Assembly: GCF_000471905.2 (NCBI RefSeq)
Contig: NW_006499810.1
Coordinates: 2,563,622 to 2,627,621, forward strand
Source of the DNA: Amborella trichopoda
Taxonomy: Eukaryota; Streptophyta; Magnoliopsida; Amborellales; Amborellaceae
DNA: 64,000 nucleotides
Direction: 5' to 3'
This document shows positions 1 through 11,300 of the stretch, in pieces. Numbering within the stretch: the stretch's first letter is position 1; every line of letters begins with the position of its first letter. Below the pieces are notes generated by a model. It saw only the letters and a program-made list of their open reading frames with translations. It ran no database searches and had not been told where the DNA came from. The translations under genes and the position numbers were made by a program.

Positions 1-99
1 GTGGATTTACTTAAACATGTCAGATCAATAATGGGGGATGTGGTGTGCCTTAGAGAAACCAAGAAGGTGGTGGTACACCTATGCAACATGTGAATCAAA

Positions 100-320
100 T
101 GTTCCAACAAGATTCACAGATTGCTCAGACACCCCAAGAAAAGTGTCAAATTTGTGAAAAATTTGGACATACTGCATTAAAGTGTTGCCACCAATTCAAT
201 CATATGTACAAGGAAAAGATATTTCTCAAGCTCTTGCTGCAGTGACTATAGCAAATTCTCAAGAATCGAAATGGTTCCTAGGCACAGGTGCCTTAACTCA
301 TATTACAGGAGACTAAGGTA
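100..320 (+). pseudogene. copia Gag zinc knuckle and start of protease
   Basis: A CX2CX4HX4C zinc knuckle, CQICEKFGHTALKC, lies at 144-185. It would bind the element's RNA during packaging. About 100 bp downstream WFLGTGALTHITGD (272-313) aligns with the usual copia aspartic protease start, W-Y/F-L-D-S/T-GA. The catalytic Asp is Gly here (GGC at 281-283), and a TAA follows at 314-316. The protease could not work even if translated. Confidence 0.8.
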
Positions 321-559
321 AACTACACAACCTTCGCCCTTATAGTGATAGAGATAGAGTCATGGTTGGCAATGGTGAACAAATTGACTATTTCACATGT
401 TGGTGATGCAAATATTGATGTTGGGTCTGAAAATTTTAATATTTCTAATTTTCTTTTGGTGTCAGAGATGAAAAAGAAGTTATAATATGTTAGCCAGTTT
501 ACAAAAGATTTTCATTGTAGTATTGAGTTCTCATCAAATAATTTTCGGATTAAGGAAAT

Positions 560-1520
560 CAGCATAGGGAGAACTCTAGCCAACAGGAGTAGAAAGGGCA
601 GACTTTATGCACTTGAGGATGTGAAGCAAGCTTTATTTTCTAATCAAAATAAGAGAACATCAAAAGAGGTGTGGCATCAACAACTCGAACATCCTCAAAA
701 TAAAGTAGTTTGTTGCTTAGATTCTTTACAGTTGATTAATGCTGATGCATGGAATAAATTTCATTTTATTTGTGCAAGTTATCAGATGGGAAAAGTTTTA
801 AAGTCTTGTTTAGTAGTACTGATAAGAGTTCTACAGAATCCCTTTCTAATATTCATTTAGATTTATTGGGTCCTGGTCCAGTTTTATCTAATCAGAGTTA
901 TATCTTTTATGTGGTGTTTGTAGATGATTACATTCATTTTCTTGGATTTATCCTTCGAAAAGAAAATCTAAATTTTTATGAAATTCATCGCATTGTTGAA
1001 AGGAGATTTGAGAAAATAATTCTAATTTTTCAATGTGATAGAGGTGGTGAGTTTGCTATGAAAGAATTCATTGCTCAACTTATTGAGAATGGAATTATGC
1101 AACAGATATCATGTCCAGAAACCCGTGAACAAAATGTAATAGCTGAAAGGAAACATAAAAATATTGTAGAATTGGGTCTTAAAATGATATTTTATGCTGG
1201 AATTCCTAAACGGTTTTGGGTTGAATCTTTCCATACTGCAATCTTTCTAATAAACAGGATTCCATCGATCAATTTACAAATGGATTCACCATATTCTTTG
1301 TTCTTTGACCGCTTACTTGACTATTCTTCATTCTTGGTGTTTTTCATACCTTCGAGGCTATCCTACAGATAAATTATGTCCTCGTTCTCTTTCATGTATA
1401 TTTTTGGGTTACAATATTCAACATAAAGGTTATAGATGTTTGCATCCACCCACAGGGCGAGTCTATATCCCTTGATAATGCTCAGGTTCAAGGGGAGTTA
1501 TCCACCTATGTATAATGGTC
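560..1520 (+). pseudogene. copia pre-integrase and integrase core
   Basis: The GAG-pre-integrase segment around 600-790 has a WHQQLEHP motif and a partly lost CxxC. A frameshift near 770-790 joins it to a roughly 200-residue integrase core (770-1372). All three catalytic acids can be seen: Asp in IHLDLLGP, Asp in QCDRGGEF and Glu in AERKHKNIVE. Further frameshifts at about 1340-1400 lead into the usual copia post-integrase text (FLGY followed by HPPTGRVY in different frames). Of all the copia domains, the integrase core is the least damaged. Its role would be to join element cDNA to host DNA. Confidence 0.88.
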
Positions 1521-1905
1521 AAAGTCTTATGAGTCTGACATACAGAGTCCCTCGTCTTTTAATTCATCACCTCTACATAAACCACCCATATGGGACGCCT
1601 TTGATGTATATAGTCCCTCAAGTCTAGCTTTGCCCATCATGACTGATAGCTCTCCAACTTTTCTTATAGAGGAAGATATCACTACCGAAACACCCATCCA
1701 AGATGTCCAACATGGTGCAACACACAATCATGGTGCTAAAAATGTTGTCACTCAAGAAACCATTCAATCTAATCTCTTACCAGCCTATGAGCATCATCGT
1801 CATCATATGGTGACAAGAACTCAAGATGGTAATCGAAGACCTCGGATTCTCCCATCCATGGCAGCAATCTCAAGTGCTCCTACTTTTGAAGCTATCCCTT
1901 CTTAA

Positions 1906-2778
1906 CCTAAAACTATTAAGTCTGCCTTGGGTAATCCAGGTTGGAATTATGCAATGGAAGAGTAAATGGAAGCCCAACATGTTAACTCAACTTGGGAGCT
2001 AGTTCCACCTCTTTCATATGTGAATATTGTTGGTTGTCATTGGGTCTATAAGACTTAATTGAAGTCTGATGGTAATCTAGAGAGACTTAAGGCCAGACTA
2101 GTTGCTATAGGATATAATCAGGTTGCTGGAATTGATTTCTCTAAAACATTTAGTCCTTTTATTAAGTCTGTTAGTATTACGATTGTGCTCACCATAGCTA
2201 TTGTGCGCTATTGTCCTATCAAACAACTTGATGTGAAAAATTCCTTCCTGCATGGTTTTCTTAATGAACCTCTATTTGTAGAACAACTTCCTGGATTTAT
2301 GAGCTCAAAATATCCAAATCATATCTGCAAACCAGGCACTATTATTCTTCTCCTTTCTATTGGCAATATTATTGTTACTGGTGATAATTCAGCTCTTCTA
2401 GATTGGTTCATTTTCCAACTTGGAAGGGAATTTGCAATGAAAGATCTTGGATGTCGTCACTACTTTCTTGGCATTAAGGTATCTTATTTTTCAAGTGGAA
2501 TTTTTCTCTCACAAAGCAAATATGCCCGGAATCTTCTTGATCATGCTCAAATGCTTGGTGTCAAACCTATTTCAACACCAATGGCAATGAAGAAGAATAT
2601 TCTTGAAAATTCTGATCTATTTCCCGATTCATCTCTTTATCGAAAAATTGTTGGTGTGCTTCAATACATTACTATAACACGGCCTGACCTTTCCCATAGT
2701 GCTAATACAGTGTATCAATTTATGCCCGCCTCTACAATTACACATTTTCAAGCAATTAAGTGCATTCTTCGTTCTTAA
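1906..2778 (+). pseudogene. copia reverse transcriptase, internally deleted
   Basis: Conserved RT text is present: W-V-Y-K-T, LKARLVAIGYNQ, DFSKTFSPF, QLDVKNSFLHG, then LGREFAMKDLG and YFLGIKV. Two in-frame stops occur before 2060. After HICKP (about 2332) the sequence jumps directly to ILLLSIGNIIVTG, losing roughly 60 residues that normally hold the LYGLKQ-type segment. At the catalytic box the usual YVDD reads SIGN (2356-2367), so both metal-binding aspartates are gone. The domain between INT and RNase H is certain, and its inactivity is clear from the sequence. Confidence 0.9.
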
Positions 2779-3260
2779 TGGTACACAATCCTGTGGTATA
2801 AGAATTTCATCTGCTAGTTCCCTTGAGTTATATGCTTGTTCTAATGCCTACTGGGTCGGGTGTTCAAACAACCACTGGTCAACCATGGGTTTCTACTCCT
2901 ATCTTGGTTCCAACTGCATACCTTGGAGTGCTAAGAAATAATCGACTGTAGCTCGTTCAAGTGCTAAAGCAGAATACCCGTCTATGGCCTCCACTGCTAC
3001 AAAATTGACATGGATTTCTTTTATTCTCCGTGAAATTGGGGTGTCACTTCCTCAACGACTAACAGTTGTTTTGACAATATTAGTGCTCTCTGCATGAGAG
3101 TTATTCATGTTTTCATGCCCAGACAAAGCACATTGAGTTATATTATCATTTTGTGCATGAAAAGGCTGCTCTTGGTTTACTTATTACTTGATATTTTTCC
3201 TCTTGCAATCAAGTAGTTGATATCTTCACCAAGCCTTTGCCATGAGATAATTTTAAAGAT
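2700..3260 (+). pseudogene. copia RNase H and pol C-terminus
   Basis: Frame-shifted RNase H text follows RT: LELYACSNAYWVGC, a TMGFYSYLGSN block, WSAKK, a TAA at about 2939, then STVARSSAKAEYPSMA, which contains the A-E-Y motif of copia RNase H. The pol tail DIFTKPLP is near 3220-3245. Several stops occur after 3060. It would have removed RNA from the RNA:DNA hybrid. Confidence 0.85.
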
Positions 3261-5059
3261 AGAAAAGTGTATTATTACAAGATAGGAAAGTGTATTGGTC
3301 TTTCCTTTTGAGAGGAGAACGAAACAATAAAGGAAAGTGTATATTGCTTGTAACAAGATAGGAAAGTGTGTACATTTGAGGTTTTTTTTCAACACTTGTA
3401 TCCTCAATGTGAATAAGGAAAAAGCAATTCGTGACTTAGGTTCGGAGGTACCAAAATGCCTGTGGACTACGGAAGTTGTAGGTCAATAAACCTTTATTCA
3501 GAAGTGAAATTTTTTACGGTCTCAGAATGGCCCAAAGAGGTTTAAGATCGTGCATAAGGGTCTTCTAAGAACACCTGTCAACTTTTGTCACGATCCGACA
3601 AGTTTAAAGCAGTGCAGATACAGAAACAGTTTTGGAAAATCGGCCTCTTACGCCTTGGAAATGAGCCTTACAAATACAGCCCTATCACCAGTGCGTCAAA
3701 AGATCATGGTATCATTTCCATTGGATTTGGAACATCCGAAAATCCTTAGGGACCAAGATTCGGATTGATCGAATGTTTCTAAACCATGTTATGGCTAAAT
3801 TACGTAAAACGAGTAGGCCTCACGCTATTATCGTGCACCCTCAGTGAACTAGTTTTCATTAATGGCAACTGTGTTTTTAAGTTTTGGGATGAACTTTGGA
3901 AGCCATATCTCTCTCGTCCCAAGTCAGATCAACCTCAAATTTTAGGAGCATGTTCGTCTAGTCGACCCAAGTATTTCGATATGTGGCACGACCCATGTCG
4001 TGACCCAAGCCAGGAGAAAAACAGAAAAGAAGAATGTGATTCAAGGTTAGGTTGCAGATTTTCCAACAGGAGTGCGCCTCAATCGAATGACCCATCACGA
4101 CACTTACGCATCGGATCGGCCTGAAACCATATCCATTGCGAGCAGGAGGTCAGAAGCTTCGTTCGAGCCAAACGTCACACGTGATGGACGGTCAGATTCG
4201 CTACACGATGCAGTAGAAGTTGCTATAATTTCCAACCATTGGAAACCAAACTCCTGCCAAAATACCAAATTGGGAAAACGATCGTTCGGACATCAATTCG
4301 AGCCACGTTCGTTGCCAAACGCTCATGACGGTATGCTCGTCAAAATACAGTGAAGAAATCATGGAAAAACATTGAGAACGGGCTTGATCTTGAATAAAAA
4401 ATCGCACATTTCTCATGATTTTCACATCTCATGATCATGGCCCAAAAGTCTGACCCATGGCTTGAAATGGGTATCAAAACGACCGTCTTCCCAAGCTGAT
4501 CAAGAAAGTGTTAATCGTTTAGCCAAATGAAGGCCAAGAGGACCTCAAACATATCCCAGAAGATAACAAAGGTTGCATGGCCATGATAAGGACTTAATTG
4601 GAATTTCAGAATTATGGGTGAGGGGCAAAATCATCATTTTGCCCTTAATTTCTTTATTTTATTTAATTCATTTAATTCCTATTTTTCCACAATCAAGTTA
4701 AAAATTGGGCATTCACCCTTGTTTGGCCGTAAACGCCATATGAGCACGTGATGCTCACATGTAAAGCACCCTTCTTGATCAATAAAAAAATCGGCATTTG
4801 CTTAAGTTTTTTAGGGGAACGTCTCACTTCTTGGAAAGAGAGAGAGAGAGGAGATAGAAGATTTTAGTAGGTACCCTTTTCCATCCAGGTAATGTTTTCT
4901 CTGCTCTCCTCTTTCTCTCTCTTCTTTCCTTCTTTCTTCTTCTCTCCCTTCTTCTTTCCTTTCTCTCCCTTCTTCTTTCCTTTCTCTCTCTTCTTATTTT
5001 CTTTCTCTCTCCTCTCTTCTTTCACTCTCCTCTCTTTTTTCTCTCTTCTTTCTCTCTAG

Positions 5060-5345
5060 CCGCTGTGTTGGTCTAGCCATTGTACCGGTCTAGCTGCCAT
5101 GCCAGACTAGCCACTGTTTCAGGCTAACCGTCGTGCCAGTCTTGAAACCATGCCAATCTAGTTGTCGTGCCGTTCTAGCCACCATTCCTATCTAGCTGCC
5201 ATGCCGACTAGCAGCTATGTTAGCCTTGCCATCGTGGTTGTCTTGCCGTCGTCTCAGTCTAGCCGTCGTGCCGGTCTAGCTATCGTGCCAGACTAACCAC
5301 CATACCAGTCTTACCATCGTGCCATTCTTGCCGTCGTGTGCATTT
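5060..5345 (+). repeat. Degenerate minisatellite, ~22-bp unit GTCTAGCCGTCGTGCCG
   Basis: About a dozen imperfect units on the theme GTCTAGCC(A/G)TCGTGCC inside LTR C1. The same wording recurs as short stretches in subfamily A LTRs, for example 11580-11700 and 50690-50890 (+) and 36540-36720 (-). It is therefore an LTR feature and not host satellite. Confidence 0.75.
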
Positions 5346-5391
5346 TTTCAACATAGGGCACGAAATTTGCTGTCGTGCGCATTTGATGCCA

Positions 5392-5545
5392 CATACGTCT
5401 CACCGCTGTACACGACATTTCTCTCTTCTTTCTCTCTGTCTGGCACGGCAGGGTACACCATTGTGCACGACATTTCTCTTTCTCTCTCTCTATCTGGCAC
5501 GACATGGTACACCGCCGTGCACAACATTTCCCTCTTTCTTTCCTC
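5392..5545 (+). repeat. ~66-bp tandem repeat in LTR C1 (about 2.5 copies)
   Basis: Units run from a (G)TACACGACATTTCTCTC block through a CT-rich stretch to TCTGGCACG(A/G)CA. Open frames across this stretch on both strands are by-products of the CT-rich repeat and have no gene-like content. Confidence 0.7.
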
Positions 5546-5594
5546 ATTTCTCTTCTCTTCTTCTCTCATTATTTTTCGTCTCTTCTCACCCCTT

Positions 5595-6095
5595 GGAATG
5601 TTTAGCAAGAGCCAAGATAGCCTTCACCCATTTATCTCTCTTTTCTCACATCTCTTATCTTTTTCTCTGCTTCTCTCCTTCTTTTTATCTCTTCCCCCTT
5701 TTGGAGGGTTTAGCAAGAGCCAAGCTAACTCACCCTCTTTCTTATTCATTCTCTTTTTCCTCTCTCTAAAAAAAATATTTTCTTTCTTTACCTCTAAAGA
5801 GCAAGTTGAAAACAAAACTAGCCTTCGTTTTTTTTTTCTCTCTTTTCCATAAATGTATTTTATCTCTCAAGGATCTGGGTTAAAAACGAATCAGCCTTCA
5901 CCTCTCTTTTCTCTCTCTCTAAAGTGCTCGGTGAAAGCCAAACTAGCCTTCGTCTCTCTTTTCTTTCTTTTAAAATATTTTTCTCTGAAGAGCTGGATGA
6001 AAGTCAAACCAGCCTTCGTCTCTCTTTTCTCTCTCTACTTTTTCTTCTCTCTGAAGGACTGGATGACAGCGAGACCAGCATTCGCCTCTTTTCAC
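5595..6095 (+). repeat. ~55-110-bp tandem repeat with AAAxCCAGCCTTC core
   Basis: Seven units of the form G-(C)TGG(A/G)TGAAAGCCAAAC(C/T)AGCCTTCGTCTCTC followed by CT-rich filler. The inverted LTR at 52140-52440 carries the same core in a cleaner ~60-bp array (AAGCAGACCAGCCTTCAAT on the minus strand). The array is therefore inherited with the LTR subfamily. Confidence 0.75.
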
Positions 6096-6175
6096 TCTCC
6101 ATACCCGTCACTTTCTTTCTCTCTAATGTCTTTTCTCCACCCCTTTCTCTGTGTTGTAGAATATGCACTAACAAT

Positions 6176-6707
6176 AATGACACGCAAGTTATAGGAATTA
6201 TTATTGAAGAAAAAATAACAAAAATGTCCTTCAATATAGGATTGCAGTTCACAAAAAGACAAAAACTTAAAAAGTATAAACTAGTTGTCCATCCAAATTG
6301 ATGCACCGTAAACAAGAAATGAAATAAAAAAATTTTAAAAGGTGAAATTAATCAAACTTATTATATATAGAAAGAAAGCAACAAAGTACTTGGATAAATC
6401 TAATTAGTAGAAACTCACCCTGAATTCCTTGTTTCTTAAATGTTGAGTTCTCACTGAATCTCTCTCTTCCTCTTTATAATGATGCTCTCTATTTAGATAA
6501 AAAAAAAAATTTCTTTAAGTTACTCTTTCTCTAACACTTTGATGGATTATTTTTTGGAGAATATATTGCACTTTTTTTAAGGGAACATATTAGGGAAATT
6601 GTTTTATTAAAATTTTTGTTAAATCAAGAGTAATGAAGAGAAAAAGTTATAGGAAAGAAATTTTTTTGAAAAGGTTTTTTTTTAAAAAAGGGTGTGGTTT
6701 GTATTAC
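6176..6707. other. AT-rich DNA, no feature recognised
   Basis: Low-complexity AT-rich sequence with A and T runs and no supported coding region. It may be host intergenic DNA or the unrecognised remainder of the copia or LTR material to its left. Confidence 0.5.
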
Positions 6708-7050
6708 GTTGCAACCTTAAACAATGAAATTAAGGTGCACCTACAAATTTTATAATATAATTTTAGCATAAAAAACTCCTAAGATGGTTAGAGAATCTAT
6801 TTTCATCTCTAATTATAAACTCTTAAACTCCAAAAATGGTTCAACTCAAGTAGATCTATAAACAATTGAAAATAGACGGTCTAGATAATATGTTACGAAA
6901 TAAACTATTTTAAAGTTCAAAATCTTTTTTTCTTTTCATATTATACATCTCGATGTTGAGATGATCAATTAGAGCATTTTTCAACATTGAAATAACTTTT
7001 TATGATGGATTTTTGAGGTGCACCTTAATTCTATATTTTAAGGTTGCAAC
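6708..7050. mobile_element. MITE-like element with ~39-bp terminal inverted repeats
   Basis: The left end reads GTTGCAACCTTAAA...AATTAAGGTGCACCT and the right end is its inverted complement, AGGTGCACCTTAATT...TTTAAGGTTGCAAC. The arms are about 39 bp with a few mismatches. Total length is about 343 bp, AT-rich, with no coding capacity. I could not find a convincing target-site duplication, so the superfamily stays open. Long arms would suit a Mutator-like or hAT-like MITE. Confidence 0.65.
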
Positions 7051-9022
7051 TTTATATAAACTTTTTTCCTTTAAAAAAAAAGATAAAATGCATGTAAAAA
7101 AAAAAAAAGTTTATGGTGATCTTTTGAAAAACTCGAAGTTCTTAACGGATTTTTTTTGAAAAAAAAATATTTTTTTTAAAAATAGTATTTTAACATAGAC
7201 TTGCTAACTATAGTCATTCCATACTAAACTCGTATTTAACATTTACGTTTGTGCGTGATCTAAATTGGACGGCTTGCCCTTCTACCCATCAAATCATTTT
7301 CCATGTGAGCCAAATTTGGAATGCTAAAACTACATTACCTCATTCCACTGACAACCTAGGAGGGATTGTTGGTCCTGGAACATCACAAAAGAGGGATGCT
7401 TGGTCCGGGAACATCACAAAAAAGAAGCAATGCTGATAATGAGCATTGGGCCATAGTAGATCGTGGGGTTTTGGTTTTCTTTCGGTATCCTATTTTTTAT
7501 TAGACGAGCTAGGGTTTGTGTAACTAAGAGAAGGCTTAGGGACATTATAGACATGGTCTAAATTGGGGTTCTCAATTGGGGATTTCTATATCTCTTTGGG
7601 TCATTCTTCTTAAAATAGGGTATGAGGGCATCTATATTGCAAGATGAGTTTTACTCATGTGCAGAACTATCAAAATTCGTCTAATCCTATATGGAAGGCA
7701 TCTAGAAGACTATAGGAAAAATTTGACAAAGAATGGGGCGAGCATTGGCAGTGATGTGGTATGTCTATGTGTAAAGCTCTAATGGGGAAACTTAAAATCA
7801 AATTCCGAAAGAAAAGAGGATGGGGGTTAAGCCAATCAAGGTTCATAAGGAATCAACTATAATATCTTAATAAAATAATAGGTCTTTTTTTTTCTTTTTT
7901 ATTGACTTAGGTACCTTTTCAAAAATACTATAATAATACCAAAAATTTCTCCAATTATCATAAAGAATAACCTAAATTGCGCATATTTAAAGTTAATAAC
8001 AATGCATAGCCTTGAGCATTTTAGTAATTTGCCCCGTCTAAGAAGCCCCAACCCAATAACAAGAATAACCGAACGTCTTCATGGTGAATGAAATTAGTGA
8101 ATCGCCCCTATTTGTTTACTGTTTTTATCACAAGAAAGGGTAATTTGGGTTATCTTAAATAATTTTTTTGATGAGGAAGTTGAGTGAAATGAAAACTAAA
8201 ATTTAAAATCCATCGATTAGGGCCTTTTGACCCGTAATGACTTTGCCAAGGAATTTGACCCCTTTATATCAAGTTTGCCAATGGAAAACAAAAAAAAGAA
8301 CAACACCAGCCCTAAGTTCCCATCAGTGTTCGCAAACTCGACTGGTCAAACCGGAACCGGGCACTAGCCGATCCGTTTTTAGCCGGTTTTGGTGGTCCGA
8401 GTGGGTATTTGAAATAAAAAATAAAAAAAATAGATAAAATCCCAATTAATAACGGATTTGTTTGTAATGTGTTTTTTAATTTTTTTTAATCATTTCAGCA
8501 ATGAATTGAAAGTATTTTGGCCGTGAATAGTTATATTTACTTTTTTCCATCTTTTTTTAAAAACTTTCAGAAAACCGCTGGGCACAAAACAATTTTTTAG
8601 ATTCCATTTTTTTTCCACTAATTTTCAACTTCATTTGGATGTGCTTTGTTTAATCATGCTTTAATACACTTTTCATATTTTTTAGATTTGTTTTGTATTT
8701 TTTTTTTTTTTAACAATTTTTGGACGAGTAAGGACTGTTTAGATGAATTTGTCCTAGGACCCAGCCATTGACCGGTTTCCAAGGTTGGTTCATTTTTTGA
8801 ACAATAATTCTCATCATTTCCACCATCAAGCCCCTTGAACTTGGCCTTGGTCAGGCCTGATTTCTCATCTTCTTGGGTCGGCCCAATATAGATGACCCGA
8901 TCGGAAGAATCCTCTCTCAAACAATAGCAGTGCTCAGCGCTTGTGTGTGCAAGTACGTGGCATGCATATAGGAACCAACAAAGAGAGATTTTAATCAACA
9001 AAGAAGGGCTTAAGCACCTCCC
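7051..9022. other. AT-rich intergenic DNA
   Basis: A T-rich stretch, then a ~33-bp direct duplication (GGTCC(T/G)GGAACATCACAAAA) at about 7371-7425, then mixed sequence. A minus-strand open frame at 8654-9001 (115 codons) starts with a hydrophobic stretch and ends in Lys-rich low complexity. I do not recognise it and have no second copy to support it. Around 8320-8400 a stretch of CCGGTTT/AAACCGG-type words may be a worn small transposon end. Nothing else here is supported. Confidence 0.4.
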
Positions 9023-10320
9023 TGTTTGAAGAAATTTTTCAGCACCATAGGTCCCTGATGCGGAATAAAACGGAGAAGCCGGTCAATAAAGCCTGACAAA
9101 CAGTGGAAATTTTGACAATCTCAGAATTCCCCCAGAACAGGTCAAGATCTTTATGAGGACTCCAAAAATTCTCCAGCCAAGTTTCATCGTGTTCTGACAT
9201 CTCCAAGGCAGTGCAAATTGAGAAACAGTTCCGGCAGAATCAACCTCTAACACCCTAAAAACGAACCCCTATAACTGGAACCCTACTTTCTGAGCATCAA
9301 ACGGTCATGGGACCACCGCCATTGGATCAGGCATGGTGGAAAATCCTCAGGGGTCAAATTTTAGCATAAACGGATACTCCAGGAAGACGTTATAAGCGGA
9401 AGACCGAAACTGGAGAGGTCGCACACTATTCGCCACCCTGCAAGTAATCTCCATTAAAGGGGCGGTCATGAACATTGAATTTAGGGATCCATATCTCATT
9501 CCTCCTGAGTTGGATCGTGCTCAAATTTTGTGAGATTTTTAGTCTCGTCAAGACGAGTGTTTCGATATGTGGCGCGCCCCATGACTACGCCCGAGCACAA
9601 AAAAATGTTAGAGAGAAGTTGTTGATCCGTGAAGAAAGTTGTAGGAAAATCAACAGCGACACACCTCACTCGAGCAGCCAAATCATGGCGGTCGTGAAAC
9701 CGATTGACATGATACCAATTGCATCACATGCGTAAGGTCCGTGGTCATCACTGGACCGAACCCCATAAATGATGAACGGTCGGATTTCACACAAGAAGAC
9801 AATGAAGTGAGTACAAATTCCGACGCCAAAATTCCAGAATCCGGCCAAAACTACAAAGTTGCTAAATCCTCGTCCGTACATGAAAACGAGCTGCATTTGT
9901 TGCCATACGATCGTGACGGCATGCTCAGTATGATCCAATAAAGAAATCACGAAGAAACATCAAGAAACAAGCACACTATCGACCCGAAGTTTCAAGATTC
10001 ATCCAAATTTCAAGTCGCATGATCGTGGCTTAAAAACATGATCCATAACTCGAAGTTAGTATCAAATCGATCGCCATGCTAATCCCTATAAGAAAACAAT
10101 CATCTTTCGGACAAACGAGCGCTAGACCAACCCCGGATCACCCATGAAAGATCACGCACATTTTAGGGCGGCAGCATAGTTATGGAATTTCCCCAATTGT
10201 TAGGAAGGGGCAAATCAATCATTTTGTACCCTATTTTCATATTTTATTTAATTCAATTAAATCTTAATTTTCAGCAATTAGGTTTAATTTTGATCATTTT
10301 ACCAATGTTTGGGCAAAACT

Positions 10321-10330
10321 CTATATATAT
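10321..10330 (+). promoter_or_regulatory. Putative LTR TATA box
   Basis: CTATATATAT, preceded by a GTTTGGGCAAAACT block that is conserved in other LTRs. The same TATA lies on the minus strand at about 37852-37870, and weaker forms (CTATACAA) are near 49315 (+) and 57752 (-). An AATAAA follows at 10369-10374, and the CT-rich tract that follows would suit a transcribed leader. Inferred from position; no transcript evidence. Confidence 0.5.
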
Positions 10331-10744
10331 CACATATTATCATTGTACAAAGGAAGGGAATTTTGCTTAATAAAATTTCCATCTCCTCTTATCGTTGTGT
10401 CAATTTTCGAGAGAGACAAGAAGGACAGAGAAACTTTTAGGTCAGTACCCTTGAGCATAGGTAAATCTTTTTCTCTCTCTTCTATTCTTCCCTCTCTCTC
10501 TTCTTCTCTTCTGTTCTTCCCACTCTCTCTTCTTCTCTTTCTTCTTCTGCGTCTGAGTTTTTCTCAGAGGCTATACGTGGTAGTGGCAGTGTCGTGCATG
10601 CCTCTTTCTTTCTTTCACCACTCCTGCAAGGCGATGGCACCGCGATGCATGAGCTTCTTTCTCCCTCTCTTCATTCCTCTTTGTCTCTCATTGAGGCTGG
10701 CAGACGGCGCTGCTCATCATCCTCTGCAGGTGTGTCCTTTGCAA

Positions 10745-11300
10745 CCCGCTTAAGCACAAGACGACGATGCCTATTGCCGCCTGTAGGGGTCTCACCCCAT
10801 TGCGCGCCTATCACAGACAGCAATGCCTATCGCCGCCAGTGAAGGGTCACGACATTACCTATCACCGTTCCCGGTTCCACGTGCTTGGTGCCTATTACCG
10901 TTGTCAGGCTTCTTCCACACTCTTGGTGCCTATTACCGTCCACGGGCTTCTCTTACATCTCACGACTATTGCCGTGTGCTTCACAAGAAGCTATCGCCGT
11001 GCGCTTCACAAGAAGCTATCGCCGTGCACTTCACAAGAAGCTATCGCCATGCGCCTTACCAGAAGCTATCGCCGCCCGCAAGGGATGTGTTGCCTTCTCG
11101 TGTTGCTAACGGCAATGCCTATCGCGGTCTGCGGGTATCTCTTTCACCCCATGCCTATCGTCGTGCGCTTCACAAGAAGTTATCACCGTTTGCCTCACCA
11201 GAAGCTATCACTGCCCGCAAGAGATGTGCTGCCTTCTCGTGTTGCCAACGGCGATGCCTATCGCCACTTGTGAAAGGATGTCCTGCCTTCTCGTGTTACC
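10745..11300 (+). repeat. LTR A1 minisatellite, ~30-bp CTTCACAAGAAGCTATCGCCG units
   Basis: Imperfect units rich in GCTATCGCC(G/A) and GCGATGCCTATCGCC. The stretch 10970-11075 has three to four near-identical units of 27-30 bp. Overlapping open frames here (10767-11308) come from the repeat and resemble no protein. A diverged version lies inverted at 36905-37345, and a close relative is in the T1 3' region at 21790-22110. Confidence 0.8.

Larger units (their letters stand above)
1..3368 (+). mobile_element. Ty1/copia retrotransposon remnant (gag end to RNase H)
   Basis: Degraded copia element in the order zinc knuckle, protease, pre-integrase/integrase, reverse transcriptase, RNase H. Integrase before RT is the copia arrangement. 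No 5' LTR is in the window, because the element starts before base 1. At the right end, pol closes with a DIFTKPLP motif near 3220-3245. About 100 bp of AT-rich sequence with repeats of a short AAGATAGGAAAGTGT motif then runs into a Tat LTR at 3369. Those 100 bp may be the start of the copia 3' LTR, but no second LTR is visible to confirm this. Stops and frameshifts occur throughout, so the copy is dead. Confidence 0.93.
3369..6175 (+). mobile_element. Tat-type LTR, subfamily C, 3' truncated (copy C1)
   Basis: It starts TGTACATTTGAGG and then runs parallel to the LTR at 62291 (shared ACACTTGTATCC and the AATAAGGA.AAAGC/AAGC block) and, more loosely, to subfamily A LTRs. Order: unique head (3369-4850), a GA/CT-rich tract (4840-5050), three tandem arrays (5060-6095), and a short GTAGAATATGCACTAA stretch at about 6157. 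The same stretch occurs in the inverted copy at 52050. The conserved LTR 3' end (ending CCTAACCA in other copies) is missing, so this copy is broken near 6175. It abuts copia on the left. Confidence 0.75.

Noticed and set aside
3550..4353. Plus-strand frames 3550-3768, 3786-4124 and 4072-4353 as small genes
   Set aside because: They fall in the head of a subfamily C LTR; the matching part of 62291-64000 does not keep the frames.
5319..5852. Overlapping open frames of 177, 143 and 125 codons (5319-6301), hydrophobic and Ser/Phe/Leu-rich, membrane-protein-like
   Set aside because: They arise from CT-rich tract and tandem arrays inside an LTR; frames overlap on both strands and composition follows the repeat.
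8654..9001. 115-codon minus-strand frame with signal-peptide-like start
   Set aside because: No recognisable family, low-complexity Lys tail, single copy; not enough to call a gene.
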